Positions 1 to 6,592 are shown, counted from the stretch's first letter. The stretch is 7,135 bases of DNA from an uncultured Prevotellaceae bacterium (GCA_900313845.1 OMTC01000125.1:1-7135), one strand, 5' to 3'. Made by a program: numbers and translations. The notes: a model not told the origin generated them from the sequence alone.

Positions 1-99
1 GCCGATGCGAAAGATGGTAAGGCTCTGGGTCCCGATATGAAAATCACGCTCATCGATACCAAAGGGAAGGCTTCAGGGTATTATGAGGATGAGTTATAA
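1..99 (+). CDS. 3' end of an unidentified protein gene (partial)
   Basis: An open frame enters from the left edge and ends at TAA (97-99), giving 32 visible residues that finish GYYEDEL. The fragment is hydrophilic and lysine/aspartate rich, with a short beta-like stretch (KITLIDTKGKASG). No family can be recognised from so little sequence. The gene is followed after 12 bases by copy A of the 40-bp repeat, in the same orientation in which copy C follows the FHA gene. No T-rich intrinsic terminator is seen. It is probably genuine because the frame is clean to the edge and the next 160 bases are non-coding repeats. Confidence 0.6.
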   Translation, partial: ADAKDGKALGPDMKITLIDTKGKASGYYEDEL

Positions 100-111
100 G
101 AGCGAAAAGTG

Positions 112-151
112 AAAGCCTCACCCCCGACCCCTCTCCAAAGGGCGAGGGGAG
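112..151 (+). repeat. REP-like 40-bp intergenic repeat, copy A
   Basis: This 40-bp sequence recurs exactly, in reverse complement, at 6330-6369 (B) and 6593-6632 (C). Identity with C extends to 51 bp (112-162 here). It contains a GC-rich inverted pair, CCCCTC and GAGGGG, around a 10-base loop, unlike the AT-richer surroundings. It lies 12 bases after the stop of the upstream gene. Small GC-rich palindromic elements of this kind resemble REP/BIME sequences. No REP-associated transposase (RAYT) gene is in the window. There is no T-tract, so a role as an intrinsic terminator is not supported. Confidence 0.85.
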
Positions 152-169
152 TGAAATGAAGAATTAAAA

Positions 170-255
170 ACTTGAAACTTGACACCTGAAACTTGAAACT
201 GGCACGAAGTGCCTTGAAACCTGAAACTTGGCGATAGCCAAACTTGAAACTTGAA
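170..255 (+). repeat. Heptanucleotide (ACTTGAA) tandem array with hairpin interruptions
   Basis: The 7-bp unit ACTTGAA and one-base variants (ACTTGAC, ACCTGAA) repeat in register at 170-197, 219-225 and 242-255. The array is broken by two short palindromes (listed separately). It runs to within 6 bases of the ATG of the DUF5723 gene, so it probably forms part of that gene's leader. There is no recognisable Shine-Dalgarno site and no promoter I can place. The function is unknown. Similar short-period intergenic repeats appear elsewhere in this window (1701-1786, 6298-6325, 6480-6575). Confidence 0.8.
201..241. repeat. Two mini-hairpins inside the heptad array
   Basis: GGCAC-gaa-GTGCC (201-213) and TTGGC-gata-GCCAA (228-241) are perfect 5-bp-stem palindromes. 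Both sit where a heptad unit would otherwise continue: the array reads ACT, then the hairpin, then the rest of a unit. The two stems have unrelated sequences, so this is a shared architecture rather than a copied element. They would form small stem-loops in the leader RNA of the downstream gene. Confidence 0.65.
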
Positions 256-261
256 ACAAGT

Positions 262-1685
262 ATGAACAACAAATATAAAATAGTATTGGCGCTGGCGTGG
301 GCATTGGTTTGTTCCACAGCGGAGGTTTCTGCGCAGCACACTTATTCTGGCTATTTCACTGATGGCTATTTGTTCCGCCATGAGATGAATCCTGCTGCTG
401 GTAACGAACAGAGTTATGTGTCGATGGTGGGAATCGGAAATGTTGATTTTTCCGTCAGAGGCAACCTGGGCCTGAAGCATGTTCTCTACAATGTGAATGG
501 CAAGACTACCACTTTCCTCAATCCTGCTGTGAGCACTGATGAGTTCCTCAGCAAAATCAAGGACAACAACAGGATTCGCACCGATTTGAATCTGCAATTG
601 TTGGGAGTGGGATTCAAGGCATTCGGTGGCTATAACACCATCGGATTGAGTGCTCGTGCCAATGTGAATTTGAATGTGCCTGGTGCTTTGCTTCGTCTTG
701 CTAAGCAGGGCATTGAGAATAAAACCTATGACATTAGCGATTTCAGGGCACATGCCGAGGCTTACACGGAGTTGGCTTTTGGACATTCACGCGATATTAA
801 CGAGAATTTGCGTGTGGGTGCAAAACTGAAAATCCTGATTGGTGCTGGCAATGTGGATGCTGAATTCCAAAAGGCACAACTTGCCTTGGGTGAGGATGCT
901 TGGACTGCAGTCACGGATGCCAAAGTGCAGGCAAGTGTGAAGGGATTGACTTACAAAACGGAGACGAAAATGAGAGGTGCTGAGGGTGAGAAGCAGCCAC
1001 ACACCTATGTGAGCGACCTTGATTATGATAAGTTCGGCATGAATGGATTCGGTTTGGCAGTTGATTTGGGAGCCGAATACAAACTCGATGATGATTGGCG
1101 TTTTTCAGCAGCTCTGCTTGATTTGGGTTTCATCAAGTGGAACAACAATATGGTGGCATCCACGAATGGCGAAAAGACATTTACCACAGACAAACGAATG
1201 GCGAAAAGACATTTACCACAGACAAGTATATATTCAATGTGAACGACGAAGAAAAGAACAGCTTCGAAAACGAAGGCGATCGTATGATGAATGATTTATG
1301 CTATCTGTATGAGCTTCAGAATAATGGAAACGAAGGTGGGCGTGCTCGTGCTTTGGGTGCTACTTTCAATGTGGGTGCTGAATACACGCTCCCTGTCTAT
1401 CGCAATTTGACATTTGGTTTGTTGAATAGCACACGCCTTCAGGGTGCTTACAGTTGGACTCAGTTCCGTTTGTCAGCCAATGTGGCACCTGCCAAAATCT
1501 TCTCGGCAGGCATGAATCTGGGTGTTGGTTCGTTTGGTGCCGATTTTGGTTGGATCATCAATTTCCATCCTAACGGTTTCAATTTTTTCCTTGGCATGGA
1601 CCACATACTTGGCTCTTTGTCGAAACAAGGCATTCCTCTTGCTTCGAACTCTTGTCTGAATATCGGTATGAACTTCCCATTTTAA
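262..1685 (+). pseudogene. DUF5723-type exported envelope protein, frameshifted by a 32-bp tandem duplication
   Basis: The first ATG (262) begins a clear Sec signal peptide: MNNKYK, a hydrophobic core to about residue 17, then a VSA-Q cleavage-like site near residue 24. The mature part opens with HTYSGYF and NPAAGNE and continues in alternating beta-type, glycine-rich segments, as in Bacteroidetes DUF5723 proteins predicted to be outer-membrane or periplasmic beta-rich proteins. The function is unknown. An exact 32-bp duplication at 1162-1225 shifts the frame after residue 311. The first frame then reads 15 wrong residues and stops at 1242 (326 aa). The rest of the gene is open in another frame to TAA at 1683-1685. 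Deleting one copy gives an uninterrupted 463-aa protein in which TFTTDK runs into YIFNVNDEE. The downstream piece has an internal ATG at 1284 but no signal peptide, so it is unlikely to work alone. An upstream TTG (244) was rejected because it lies in the repeat array and would put six extra residues ahead of a good signal peptide. The family name is recalled from sequence style, not a search. Confidence 0.8.
1162..1225. repeat. Perfect 32-bp tandem duplication inside the DUF5723 gene
   Basis: Positions 1162-1193 and 1194-1225 are identical over 32 bases, beginning ACGAATGGCG and ending CACAGACAA. The unit is not a multiple of three (32 = 30 + 2), so the second copy throws the gene out of frame. 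The bases flanking the outer edges do not extend the repeat, so there is no microhomology at the junction. The first copy reads correctly in the upstream frame and the second in the downstream frame, both giving TNGEKTFTTD. This is the signature of a recent duplication in an originally intact gene. Confidence 0.95.
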
Positions 1686-1700
1686 ATGAAGTAATTAAAT

Positions 1701-1779
1701 GAAGAATGAAGAATGTAGAATGAAGAATCTATTTTAGCTTATCTTATTTCCATTCTTCATTCTTTATTCTTCATTCTTC
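1701..1779. terminator. Large palindrome between convergent genes, probable bidirectional terminator
   Basis: Arms at 1701-1728 and 1752-1779 are reverse complements at 26 of 28 positions, with a 23-base AT-rich spacer. Each arm is built from repeats of GAATGAA or its complement, and the right side carries one further repeat to 1786. The palindrome fills the gap between the stop of the DUF5723 gene (1685) and the stop of the SPFH gene (1793), where two converging transcripts would end. The stem is AT-rich and lacks a clean T-tract on either strand, so termination is inferred from position and stem length. Read instead as two inverted short-repeat arrays, it belongs with the other intergenic arrays here. 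Confidence 0.55.
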
Positions 1780-1792
1780 ATTCTTCTTTTAT

Positions 1793-2722
1793 TTAACTAT
1801 TCCCCGTATTGACAACAGGTTGTGCGGATTCATCACCACAAAGCACAACGAGTAAGTTGCTTACCATCGAAGCTTTCTTTTCGTCGTCGAGATTGACGAT
1901 TTTGTCCTCGTTGAGTTTGTCGAGAGCCATCTTCACCATCGAAACAGCACCACTGACAATCTTTTCACGGGCAGCGATGATGGCAGATGCTTGCTGACGA
2001 CGCAGCATGACGGCTGCAATTTCTGGTGCGTATGCCAAGTAGTTGATGCGTGCTTCCACCACTTCTATGCCTGCCATTGCCAGACGCTCGTCGATTTTCT
2101 GTTCCAATTCCTTGTTGATTTCCTCACTTCCGTCGCGGAGGGTGATTTCGTCTCCTTCCTCGTTGTCGTAAGCATATTGTCCTGCCACCTGACGAAGTGC
2201 GGCATTCGCCTGAATACTTACGAATCGCTGCAATGCTTGCATCATTCCTGCCGTTGACGCATCCTTGCCATTCACTGCCATGGTTTGTGTGTCCACGTCG
2301 AACATTGCCTTGTAGGTGTCTTTCAATTTCCAAACCAGTACCAATCCAATCATCACAGGATTACCCGTTTTGTCGTTCACCTTGATAGGTTCTGCATCGA
2401 GGTTTCGAGCACGAAGGGAGAGTTTCTTGATGTTGATGAATGGGTTCACCCAATAGAAACCTGCCTTGGAGAAAGTGCCTTGATATTTGCCAAAAAACAT
2501 CATCACAGCCGTTTCGCCTGGTTCCAGTTTCACGAAGCCTCCCCAGCAGATCAGCGCTATGACATTGAGGATGGCACCGATGATGAAATGTGATGCATAA
2601 ACCAGTGGCGAGAAGATGAGCCAACAACCTATGGCATGGATAGCCAAGTTGATGAAAATGAACAAGATACCATTGATGGTTAAACCTTTAAATGTGAATT
2701 CTTTTGTTGCTGTCGTTTCCAT
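1793..2722 (-). CDS. SPFH/band 7 domain membrane protein
   Basis: The 309-residue protein has two hydrophobic segments near the N-terminus (about residues 14-37 and 44-63), followed directly by a stomatin/prohibitin/flotillin (SPFH) domain. The domain opens VKLEPGETAVMMFFGKYQG and continues with GFYWVNPF, the classic band 7 start, then a beta-strand section to about residue 165. A long charged helical region follows (roughly 190-285, with EEINKELEQKIDERL and RRQQASAIIAAREKI) that in this family drives oligomerisation. Such proteins assemble as rings or scaffolds on the inner membrane and are linked to membrane microdomains and quality control. The substrate or partner is not evident. No NfeD or protease partner gene is adjacent. 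The start at 2722 fits the conserved hydrophobic N-terminus and follows an A-rich leader (ATTAAAACAAATAATT) typical of Bacteroidetes. It appears to be monocistronic. Confidence 0.88.
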   Translation of the reverse strand: METTATKEFTFKGLTINGILFIFINLAIHAIGCWLIFSPLVYASHFIIGAILNVIALICWGGFVKLEPGETAVMMFFGKYQGTFSKAGFYWVNPFINIKKLSLRARNLDAEPIKVNDKTGNPVMIGLVLVWKLKDTYKAMFDVDTQTMAVNGKDASTAGMMQALQRFVSIQANAALRQVAGQYAYDNEEGDEITLRDGSEEINKELEQKIDERLAMAGIEVVEARINYLAYAPEIAAVMLRRQQASAIIAAREKIVSGAVSMVKMALDKLNEDKIVNLDDEKKASMVSNLLVVLCGDESAQPVVNTGNS

Positions 2723-2816
2723 AATTATTTGTTTTAATTGGGTTAGAATATCTTTCTACATGCCTTAAAGACGGAGCAAGAAAAAAGAAACTATCATTCG
2801 CATCCACAGATTCGCG

Positions 2817-2850
2817 AAAAAAAACAAAAACTGCAAAATGGAGTTTGCAA
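2817..2850 (-). terminator. Candidate intrinsic terminator after dacB
   Basis: Read on the minus strand, TGCAAA, a 6-base loop and TTTGCA form a stem starting 9 bases after the dacB stop. It is followed by a T-rich run (GTTTTTGTTTTTTTT, 2831 down to 2817). The stem is short and weak, but the T-tract is strong. If functional, it separates dacB from the SPFH gene. Confidence 0.5.
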
Positions 2851-2858
2851 AAGCCCGT

Positions 2859-4229
2859 CTATTTTGTGAGTTCCTGACAAATCTCATCCTGAAACTGGCG
2901 ACAACCATAGCGGTTGGTGGTGCCATTACAAAGGATGGAGAAAGCCAGTAGATGACCATTCGAGGCAGTGGCATACCCTGTGAGGCAGGAAGCATTCGTG
3001 TGAGTACCCGTTTTGGCATGTACGTTTCCGTGAGCCGTTCCTTCTTTCATTCTTTCCATCATCGTTCCGCTTTCGCCTGCCACGGGAAGCGATGCATAAA
3101 GCACATCGAAAATCCCCTTTTTCTTCAGATAGGCATAGCGCAGGAGTTTGACTTGCGCTTCAGCGGTGAATCCATTGTAAAGACTCATGCCACTACCATC
3201 CACGATGCGCAATCGTTTTTTGTCTATTCCCGCTTTTTCAAGCAAGTTCCAGAGGTGAGAAATGCCATCCTTGGCGGTAGCATGTGCATTGTGTTGCGTT
3301 GCCGCCAAACGATAGAGAAGTGCTTCGGCATAGAGGTTGTCGCTTTCCTGCAGGAGCGTAGGCAGAATGTCCTTGATGGTATGGGTGACCGTGAAAAACG
3401 CTTTGTTCTGTCGTGTGTCGGAAGGAGATGAACTGAGTTTGATGGCTTTTTCTTTGCTTTCCACACCGATTGCCTTGAGTTCCTTTTGCAGCATCTGAAG
3501 GAAATACTCATCGGCATTCATAATCATGTTCATCCTTCCGTCAATGGGACGCTGATGATTGAAGAATAGGGGAGTGAGGCAGGGAGTGACAGGGGAGGGG
3601 ACATCATCCCAACTCCAACCGTAGCCTAATCTCAGTGAGTCCTTCATGCTGATGTCGCCAACGATATGTCCCGCAATCCTTTGGATTCCCAAGTTTTTCA
3701 CGGCTTTTGCCAAGCGTTGAAGGTCCTGGTAACTGAAAGCAGGGTCGAATCCACCCACCACACACAAATCCCCTTTCAGCACACCCTGCTCGATGCTACC
3801 CTCGTAGAAGGCATGCGTTCGGAATTTGCCATTCTCGCCCAGCGTGTCAAGTGCTGTGATGGAGGTGAGCAGTTTGTGGGTCGAAGCGGGAATCATCGTT
3901 TTCTGTTCGTTGAATGCAGAAAACAAAGAGTCGTCCGTGAGGTCGTAAACACAAAGAGCCGTGTTGAAGTTGGCTGCTTTCGCTTTCTCTTCAATGGTTT
4001 GCAATCTCTCATGCAACTGCCGACTCCATGCCCTGTCCCTCTCTTCCCTTGCTTTTCGTGCTTCGAGGGAGGCCAAAGTGGCAGAATCGGATTCCGCCGA
4101 AAGTCTGTCAGATGCCGAATGTCCGCCACAACCCATCATGGCAATGGATGCAGTGGAGATAAATGCTCGAATGAGGACATTTCTCATGCCTTCAGTTTTG
4201 CAGCGAATGTTTTTCCTGGTTCGATGCAT
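2859..4229 (-). CDS. dacB: D-alanyl-D-alanine carboxypeptidase/endopeptidase, PBP4 (DacB) family, lipoprotein
   Basis: This is a serine peptidase of family S13 acting on peptidoglycan stem peptides in the periplasm. All three penicillin-binding motifs are present: S-T-H-K with nucleophile Ser116 and Lys119, S-D-N at 296-298, and K-T-G at 406-408. GGFDPAFS (159-166) matches the family's GGGDP-type segment. The SDN-to-KTG spacing is as in E. coli DacB, but the gap between the nucleophile and SDN is shorter (180 versus about 244 residues), so the inserted domains are reduced. The N-terminus carries a lipoprotein-type signal ending MMGC (Cys34), then a charged helical linker (about 50-87), suggesting a membrane-anchored enzyme. 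The coordinates use the first ATG. An internal ATG (Met15, 4187) would give a more usual 19-residue lipoprotein signal and may be the true start. The total of 456 aa is normal for Bacteroidetes members. A candidate terminator follows. Confidence 0.92.
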   Translation of the reverse strand: MHRTRKNIRCKTEGMRNVLIRAFISTASIAMMGCGGHSASDRLSAESDSATLASLEARKAREERDRAWSRQLHERLQTIEEKAKAANFNTALCVYDLTDDSLFSAFNEQKTMIPASTHKLLTSITALDTLGENGKFRTHAFYEGSIEQGVLKGDLCVVGGFDPAFSYQDLQRLAKAVKNLGIQRIAGHIVGDISMKDSLRLGYGWSWDDVPSPVTPCLTPLFFNHQRPIDGRMNMIMNADEYFLQMLQKELKAIGVESKEKAIKLSSSPSDTRQNKAFFTVTHTIKDILPTLLQESDNLYAEALLYRLAATQHNAHATAKDGISHLWNLLEKAGIDKKRLRIVDGSGMSLYNGFTAEAQVKLLRYAYLKKKGIFDVLYASLPVAGESGTMMERMKEGTAHGNVHAKTGTHTNASCLTGYATASNGHLLAFSILCNGTTNRYGCRQFQDEICQELTK

Positions 4230-4274
4230 GATGTTCTTGGTTTGTTCGTATGTTATTTCGTGTCCCTAACTATT

Positions 4275-4316
4275 AAAAAACGAGGCTGAAGTATTGCTTT
4301 GTCACTTCAACCCCGT
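4275..4316 (-). terminator. Intrinsic terminator of the AraC operon
   Basis: On the minus strand, ACGGGGTTGAAGT (4316-4304) pairs with ACTTCAGCCTCGT (4292-4280) over 13 positions including two G-U pairs, around an 11-base loop. A run of six T residues begins at the last stem base. It lies 33 bases after the stop of the downstream AraC gene and ahead of dacB, so it should end the AraC transcript and insulate dacB. This is the best-formed terminator in the window. Confidence 0.85.
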
Positions 4317-4348
4317 TGAATGTTTGCGAATGGAGAGTCTTATCGTTG

Positions 4349-5245
4349 CTAAACGCTTGTCTCCATAAATACCTTTGGCGAAATGCCCATGTTGCGCTTG
4401 AAGTAGCGTCCGAAGAAACTTTGGGAAGGGAAATTCAGTATTTCGCTCACCTCGCGGACACTGTATCTTTGCTCACGTAGCAACTCCTTGGCACGCACAA
4501 TCACGTATTCGTCAATCCACGTACTTGCATTCTTTCCGCTATAGGCAATGCACAGTGCAGAGAGATACTTTGGTGTGATACCCAATTTCTTGGCGTAGAA
4601 TTGCACCTCACGCTCTCTGATGGTATATTCGTTGAGCAATTCGATGAAATTGCGGAATTGGATGGATTGACGAGAAATGTTCTTCTTGTTGCTGTTCACG
4701 AAATAGTCGAAGAACTGGAAGTCATTGATGAGAATCACATTGCCCCAGCTTCTCACAGCCAGCTTCCTATGTATGCTTCCGCGGTGCAGAATCTCGTCTT
4801 TGATTTGGCGATAAATATTCAGGCGATAATCAAAATCTTCTTGCGAAAGCTGATGCGTGTGAAAAGCAAAAGAAAGAACAGATTTGTTATAGCCGAGTCC
4901 TAAGTCATAATGAAGGTCCTGGAGGAACATGTCATAGAACATGTACATGAAATACTGCAAATCCAAGGTGTAACTGACGATTCTCACCTTCGACTTAGGC
5001 ATGATATAAGTGTAACTGAGCGGATTTAATCCCACCTTTTGACCATTGATTTCCATCTCCACATGTCCTCGAACGATGGCAAGCACGGTCATCTTTTCCG
5101 TGATGAATGGTAAGATTTTCCCCACAACCATCTTAAAGGGATTGAATCCGTTTTTGTTGTCGTAGAGAGATATGTAATCCGATATAGAAGCAGTATATGC
5201 TTGCAGAATCGATGGGTTGAGTGGTCCAAATTCAAATTCTTTCAT
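4349..5245 (-). CDS. AraC-family transcriptional regulator (second gene of the pair)
   Basis: A 298-residue DNA-binding regulator. The C-terminal third is an AraC/XylS double helix-turn-helix. The first HTH is around VQFYAKKLGITPKYLS. The second spans residues 260-298 and contains NFPSQSFFGRYFKR followed by MGISPKVF, matching the family signature (F..YFKR..G.SP..F). The N-terminal ~190 residues resemble the cupin-like sensor half of Bacteroidetes AraC proteins, but no ligand can be named. It lies 39 bases downstream of a paralogous regulator on the same strand, and an intrinsic terminator follows, so the two are probably one operon. The start at 5245 follows an A-rich leader (CTCAAAAAAAAAACTTTGAAACA). 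No target gene is adjacent. Confidence 0.9.
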   Translation of the reverse strand: MKEFEFGPLNPSILQAYTASISDYISLYDNKNGFNPFKMVVGKILPFITEKMTVLAIVRGHVEMEINGQKVGLNPLSYTYIMPKSKVRIVSYTLDLQYFMYMFYDMFLQDLHYDLGLGYNKSVLSFAFHTHQLSQEDFDYRLNIYRQIKDEILHRGSIHRKLAVRSWGNVILINDFQFFDYFVNSNKKNISRQSIQFRNFIELLNEYTIREREVQFYAKKLGITPKYLSALCIAYSGKNASTWIDEYVIVRAKELLREQRYSVREVSEILNFPSQSFFGRYFKRNMGISPKVFMETSV

Positions 5246-5284
5246 TGTTTCAAAGTTTTTTTTTGAGAATGAGAAAATGAAAAA

Positions 5285-6217
5285 TCAATCCTTTTGCTTT
5301 TCTGATTGAACGTTATCTTCATCCATCAAGTACTTGCTGTTCTGGGCAATGTACTGACGAGGCGAGAGGCCAGTAACGCGCTTGAAGTAACGTCCAAAGA
5401 AAGATTGAGTAGGGAAATTCAGACTTTCGCTGATGCTCTTGATGTTGATAGTACCATCATAGAGTAGGAGCTTGATACGAAAGACGACATACTGGTCAAT
5501 CACGTTGGAAGCAGGAAGCTGTGCAAATTCCGTTGTAATAGAGGAGAGGTATTTCGAAGTGATACCAATCTTCCCCGCATAGAACTGCACGGAACGCTCC
5601 TTGTTGTAGTGGTCGTTGAGTAAATCAAGGAACTGGTTGAACATCGTCCTTTGTCGAGAATTCTTACCCAGGATGATTTCGCCAAAGGTGGATTTCACGT
5701 GATAAAGATAGGTGAGGTACACCACGATGAGGGCACGAAACACGAATTCCTTCATCAGGTAGTTAGGTCTAAACATCTCTGCCTTCTGAAGCAAGTAAAC
5801 CTCCTTCAGTCGAGCAATATGCTCAGGCAAGAAATGATGGTAGTGGAAACAGAAACTGTTGTGGCGGATAGAAGTCTCGAACCCGATGTGGTTGTAAATA
5901 TCCATCATCAGGCTTGCCTGCACCATGTGGCAAAAGAAAATGGCGCGTGACTCCTGTATTTCCACTGTCGTACAAGGCATGATGGAGATGTAGTCGTTCG
6001 GCTTCATCTTCACGAGCGTGCCATCCACGACGATGTCCATACTTCCCTGAACTACGGTGATGACGATACTGTAGTTGGCATTGAAAAAAGAATCAACCGC
6101 CTTCACTAAACCATCCTTCGAATCGAGGTTGTCAATGTAAATGTACTTGTCTTTAAAGGATAAGTACGACGTATTCGCGGTTACATCCTCAGCTGTTAAT
6201 GTTTTAATGTCGATCAT
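5285..6217 (-). CDS. AraC-family transcriptional regulator (first gene of the pair)
   Basis: This is a 310-residue paralogue of the downstream regulator with the same layout: a cupin-like N-terminal sensor region, then a C-terminal AraC double helix-turn-helix. Shared blocks include LLN, VQFYA.K.GIT.KYLS, the ID.YV..R.K.LL region, and NFP.QSFFGRYFKR..G.SP. It has an additional charged tail (DEDNVQSEKQKD). I chose ATG at 6217 because an AAAGGAGG ribosome-binding site sits 9 bases upstream. The open frame does extend to a TTG at 6268, but that would translate the ribosome-binding site and a palindromic repeat. It is probably transcribed with the second AraC gene 39 bases downstream. Its own promoter should lie in the repeat-rich region upstream, but I cannot place it. 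The effector and regulon are unknown. Confidence 0.9.
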   Translation of the reverse strand: MIDIKTLTAEDVTANTSYLSFKDKYIYIDNLDSKDGLVKAVDSFFNANYSIVITVVQGSMDIVVDGTLVKMKPNDYISIMPCTTVEIQESRAIFFCHMVQASLMMDIYNHIGFETSIRHNSFCFHYHHFLPEHIARLKEVYLLQKAEMFRPNYLMKEFVFRALIVVYLTYLYHVKSTFGEIILGKNSRQRTMFNQFLDLLNDHYNKERSVQFYAGKIGITSKYLSSITTEFAQLPASNVIDQYVVFRIKLLLYDGTINIKSISESLNFPTQSFFGRYFKRVTGLSPRQYIAQNSKYLMDEDNVQSEKQKD

Positions 6218-6226
6218 ACGGATCTT

Positions 6227-6234
6227 CCTCCTTT
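6227..6234 (-). promoter_or_regulatory. Strong Shine-Dalgarno site that fixes the start of the first AraC gene
   Basis: On the minus strand AAAGGAGG lies 9 bases before the ATG at 6217, the standard spacing. Bacteroidetes genes generally lack such sites, and the other starts in this window have only A-rich leaders. This site therefore both decides the start and suggests unusually SD-dependent translation for this regulator. Confidence 0.7.
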
Positions 6235-6241
6235 CAAAAAA

Positions 6242-6262
6242 TTCGCTTCGCTCCGAAACGAA
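6242..6262. repeat. Mini-hairpin upstream of the AraC operon
   Basis: TTCGCTTCG (6242-6250) and CGAAACGAA (6254-6262) pair over 9 positions with one mismatch (a G-U pair on one strand) around a CTC loop. It sits directly upstream of the Shine-Dalgarno site of the first AraC gene. Next to it are TTTGACC/TTTGAAC heptads (minus strand), the same combination seen before the DUF5723 gene. Confidence 0.65.
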
Positions 6263-6282
6263 GGTCAAAGTTCAAAGGTCAA

Positions 6283-6295
6283 AAGCCAAAGGCTT
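6283..6295. repeat. Mini-hairpin AAGCC-aaa-GGCTT
   Basis: A perfect 5-bp stem with a 3-base loop lies on the other side of the TTTGAMC heptads from the 6242-6262 hairpin. It separates them from the TTTTCAC heptad array. Its size and loop length match the hairpin at 201-213, but its sequence is unrelated. Confidence 0.55.
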
Positions 6296-6297
6296 AT

Positions 6298-6325
6298 TTT
6301 TCACTTTTCACTTTTCACTTTTCAT
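6298..6325. repeat. TTTTCAC heptad array
   Basis: Four consecutive 7-bp units, TTTTCAC three times and TTTTCAT once, end 4 bases before copy B of the 40-bp repeat. On the minus strand it reads GTGAAAA. It therefore follows the 40-bp element in the same relative position as the ACTTGAA array follows copy A. Confidence 0.8.
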
Positions 6326-6329
6326 TCTA

Positions 6330-6369
6330 CTCCCCTCGCCCTTTGGAGAGGGGTCGGGGGTGAGGCTTT
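6330..6369 (-). repeat. REP-like 40-bp intergenic repeat, copy B
   Basis: An exact reverse complement of copy A (112-151) and a direct copy of C. Flanks differ from A and C beyond the 40 bases, apart from a partly conserved edge on the heptad side (GT.GAATGAA-like on the minus strand). It lies in mid-intergenic sequence, not directly after a stop codon. Confidence 0.85.
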
Positions 6370-6479
6370 CTCACTTTCTTGGTCGCCTTCAGCTCGAAAT
6401 GAAGTTTAAAATTGTAACGTAAAATTTTATTTAAAATTCTAAACGCTAATTCTAAATACAATTTCAAGCGTAGCGCCCC

Positions 6480-6575
6480 AAATCCCTTAAATCCTTTAAA
6501 TCCTTGATAAACTCTTCAAGTTTGACTTCGTCGAGCTGAAGGTTCAAGAATCCTTTTAAATCCCTTAAATCCTTG
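6480..6575. repeat. Two clusters of a 9-bp unit (AAATCCCTT/AAATCCTTG)
   Basis: Three 9-bp units at 6480-6506 (AAATCCCTT, AAATCCTTT, AAATCCTTG) and three at 6549-6575 (AATCCTTTT, AAATCCCTT, AAATCCTTG) are separated by about 42 bases. Both clusters are followed by a TGAT and CTCTTCA context, so the segment looks partly duplicated. On the minus strand the second cluster directly follows copy C of the 40-bp repeat. Confidence 0.75.
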
Positions 6576-6592
6576 ATTCGCTCTTCATTTCA

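Noticed and set aside
170..255. Possible CRISPR array or minisatellite-coded peptide
   Set aside because: Units are only 7 bp with no regular spacers and no cas genes nearby.
118..786. Long minus-strand open frame opposite the DUF5723 gene
   Set aside because: It runs antisense through the coding region and the repeat arrays. Its C-terminus is a translation of repeats (KFQVSSFKF-like), so it is a shadow.
1137..1685. Independent 182-aa gene in the second frame
   Set aside because: It is the C-terminal part of the DUF5723 gene, brought into a different frame by the 32-bp duplication. It has no signal peptide or ribosome-binding site of its own.
2723..2858. Small gene between the SPFH and dacB genes
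   Set aside because: The only frame here is a shadow of the dacB 3' end. The gap holds a T-rich terminator candidate and leader sequence.
3666..4289. 207-aa plus-strand open frame opposite dacB
   Set aside because: It is antisense to a gene with all catalytic motifs intact and shows no recognisable domain or leader.
6218..6268. N-terminal extension of the first AraC protein to TTG at 6268
   Set aside because: It would translate a palindromic repeat and the Shine-Dalgarno site; the ATG at 6217 is far better placed.
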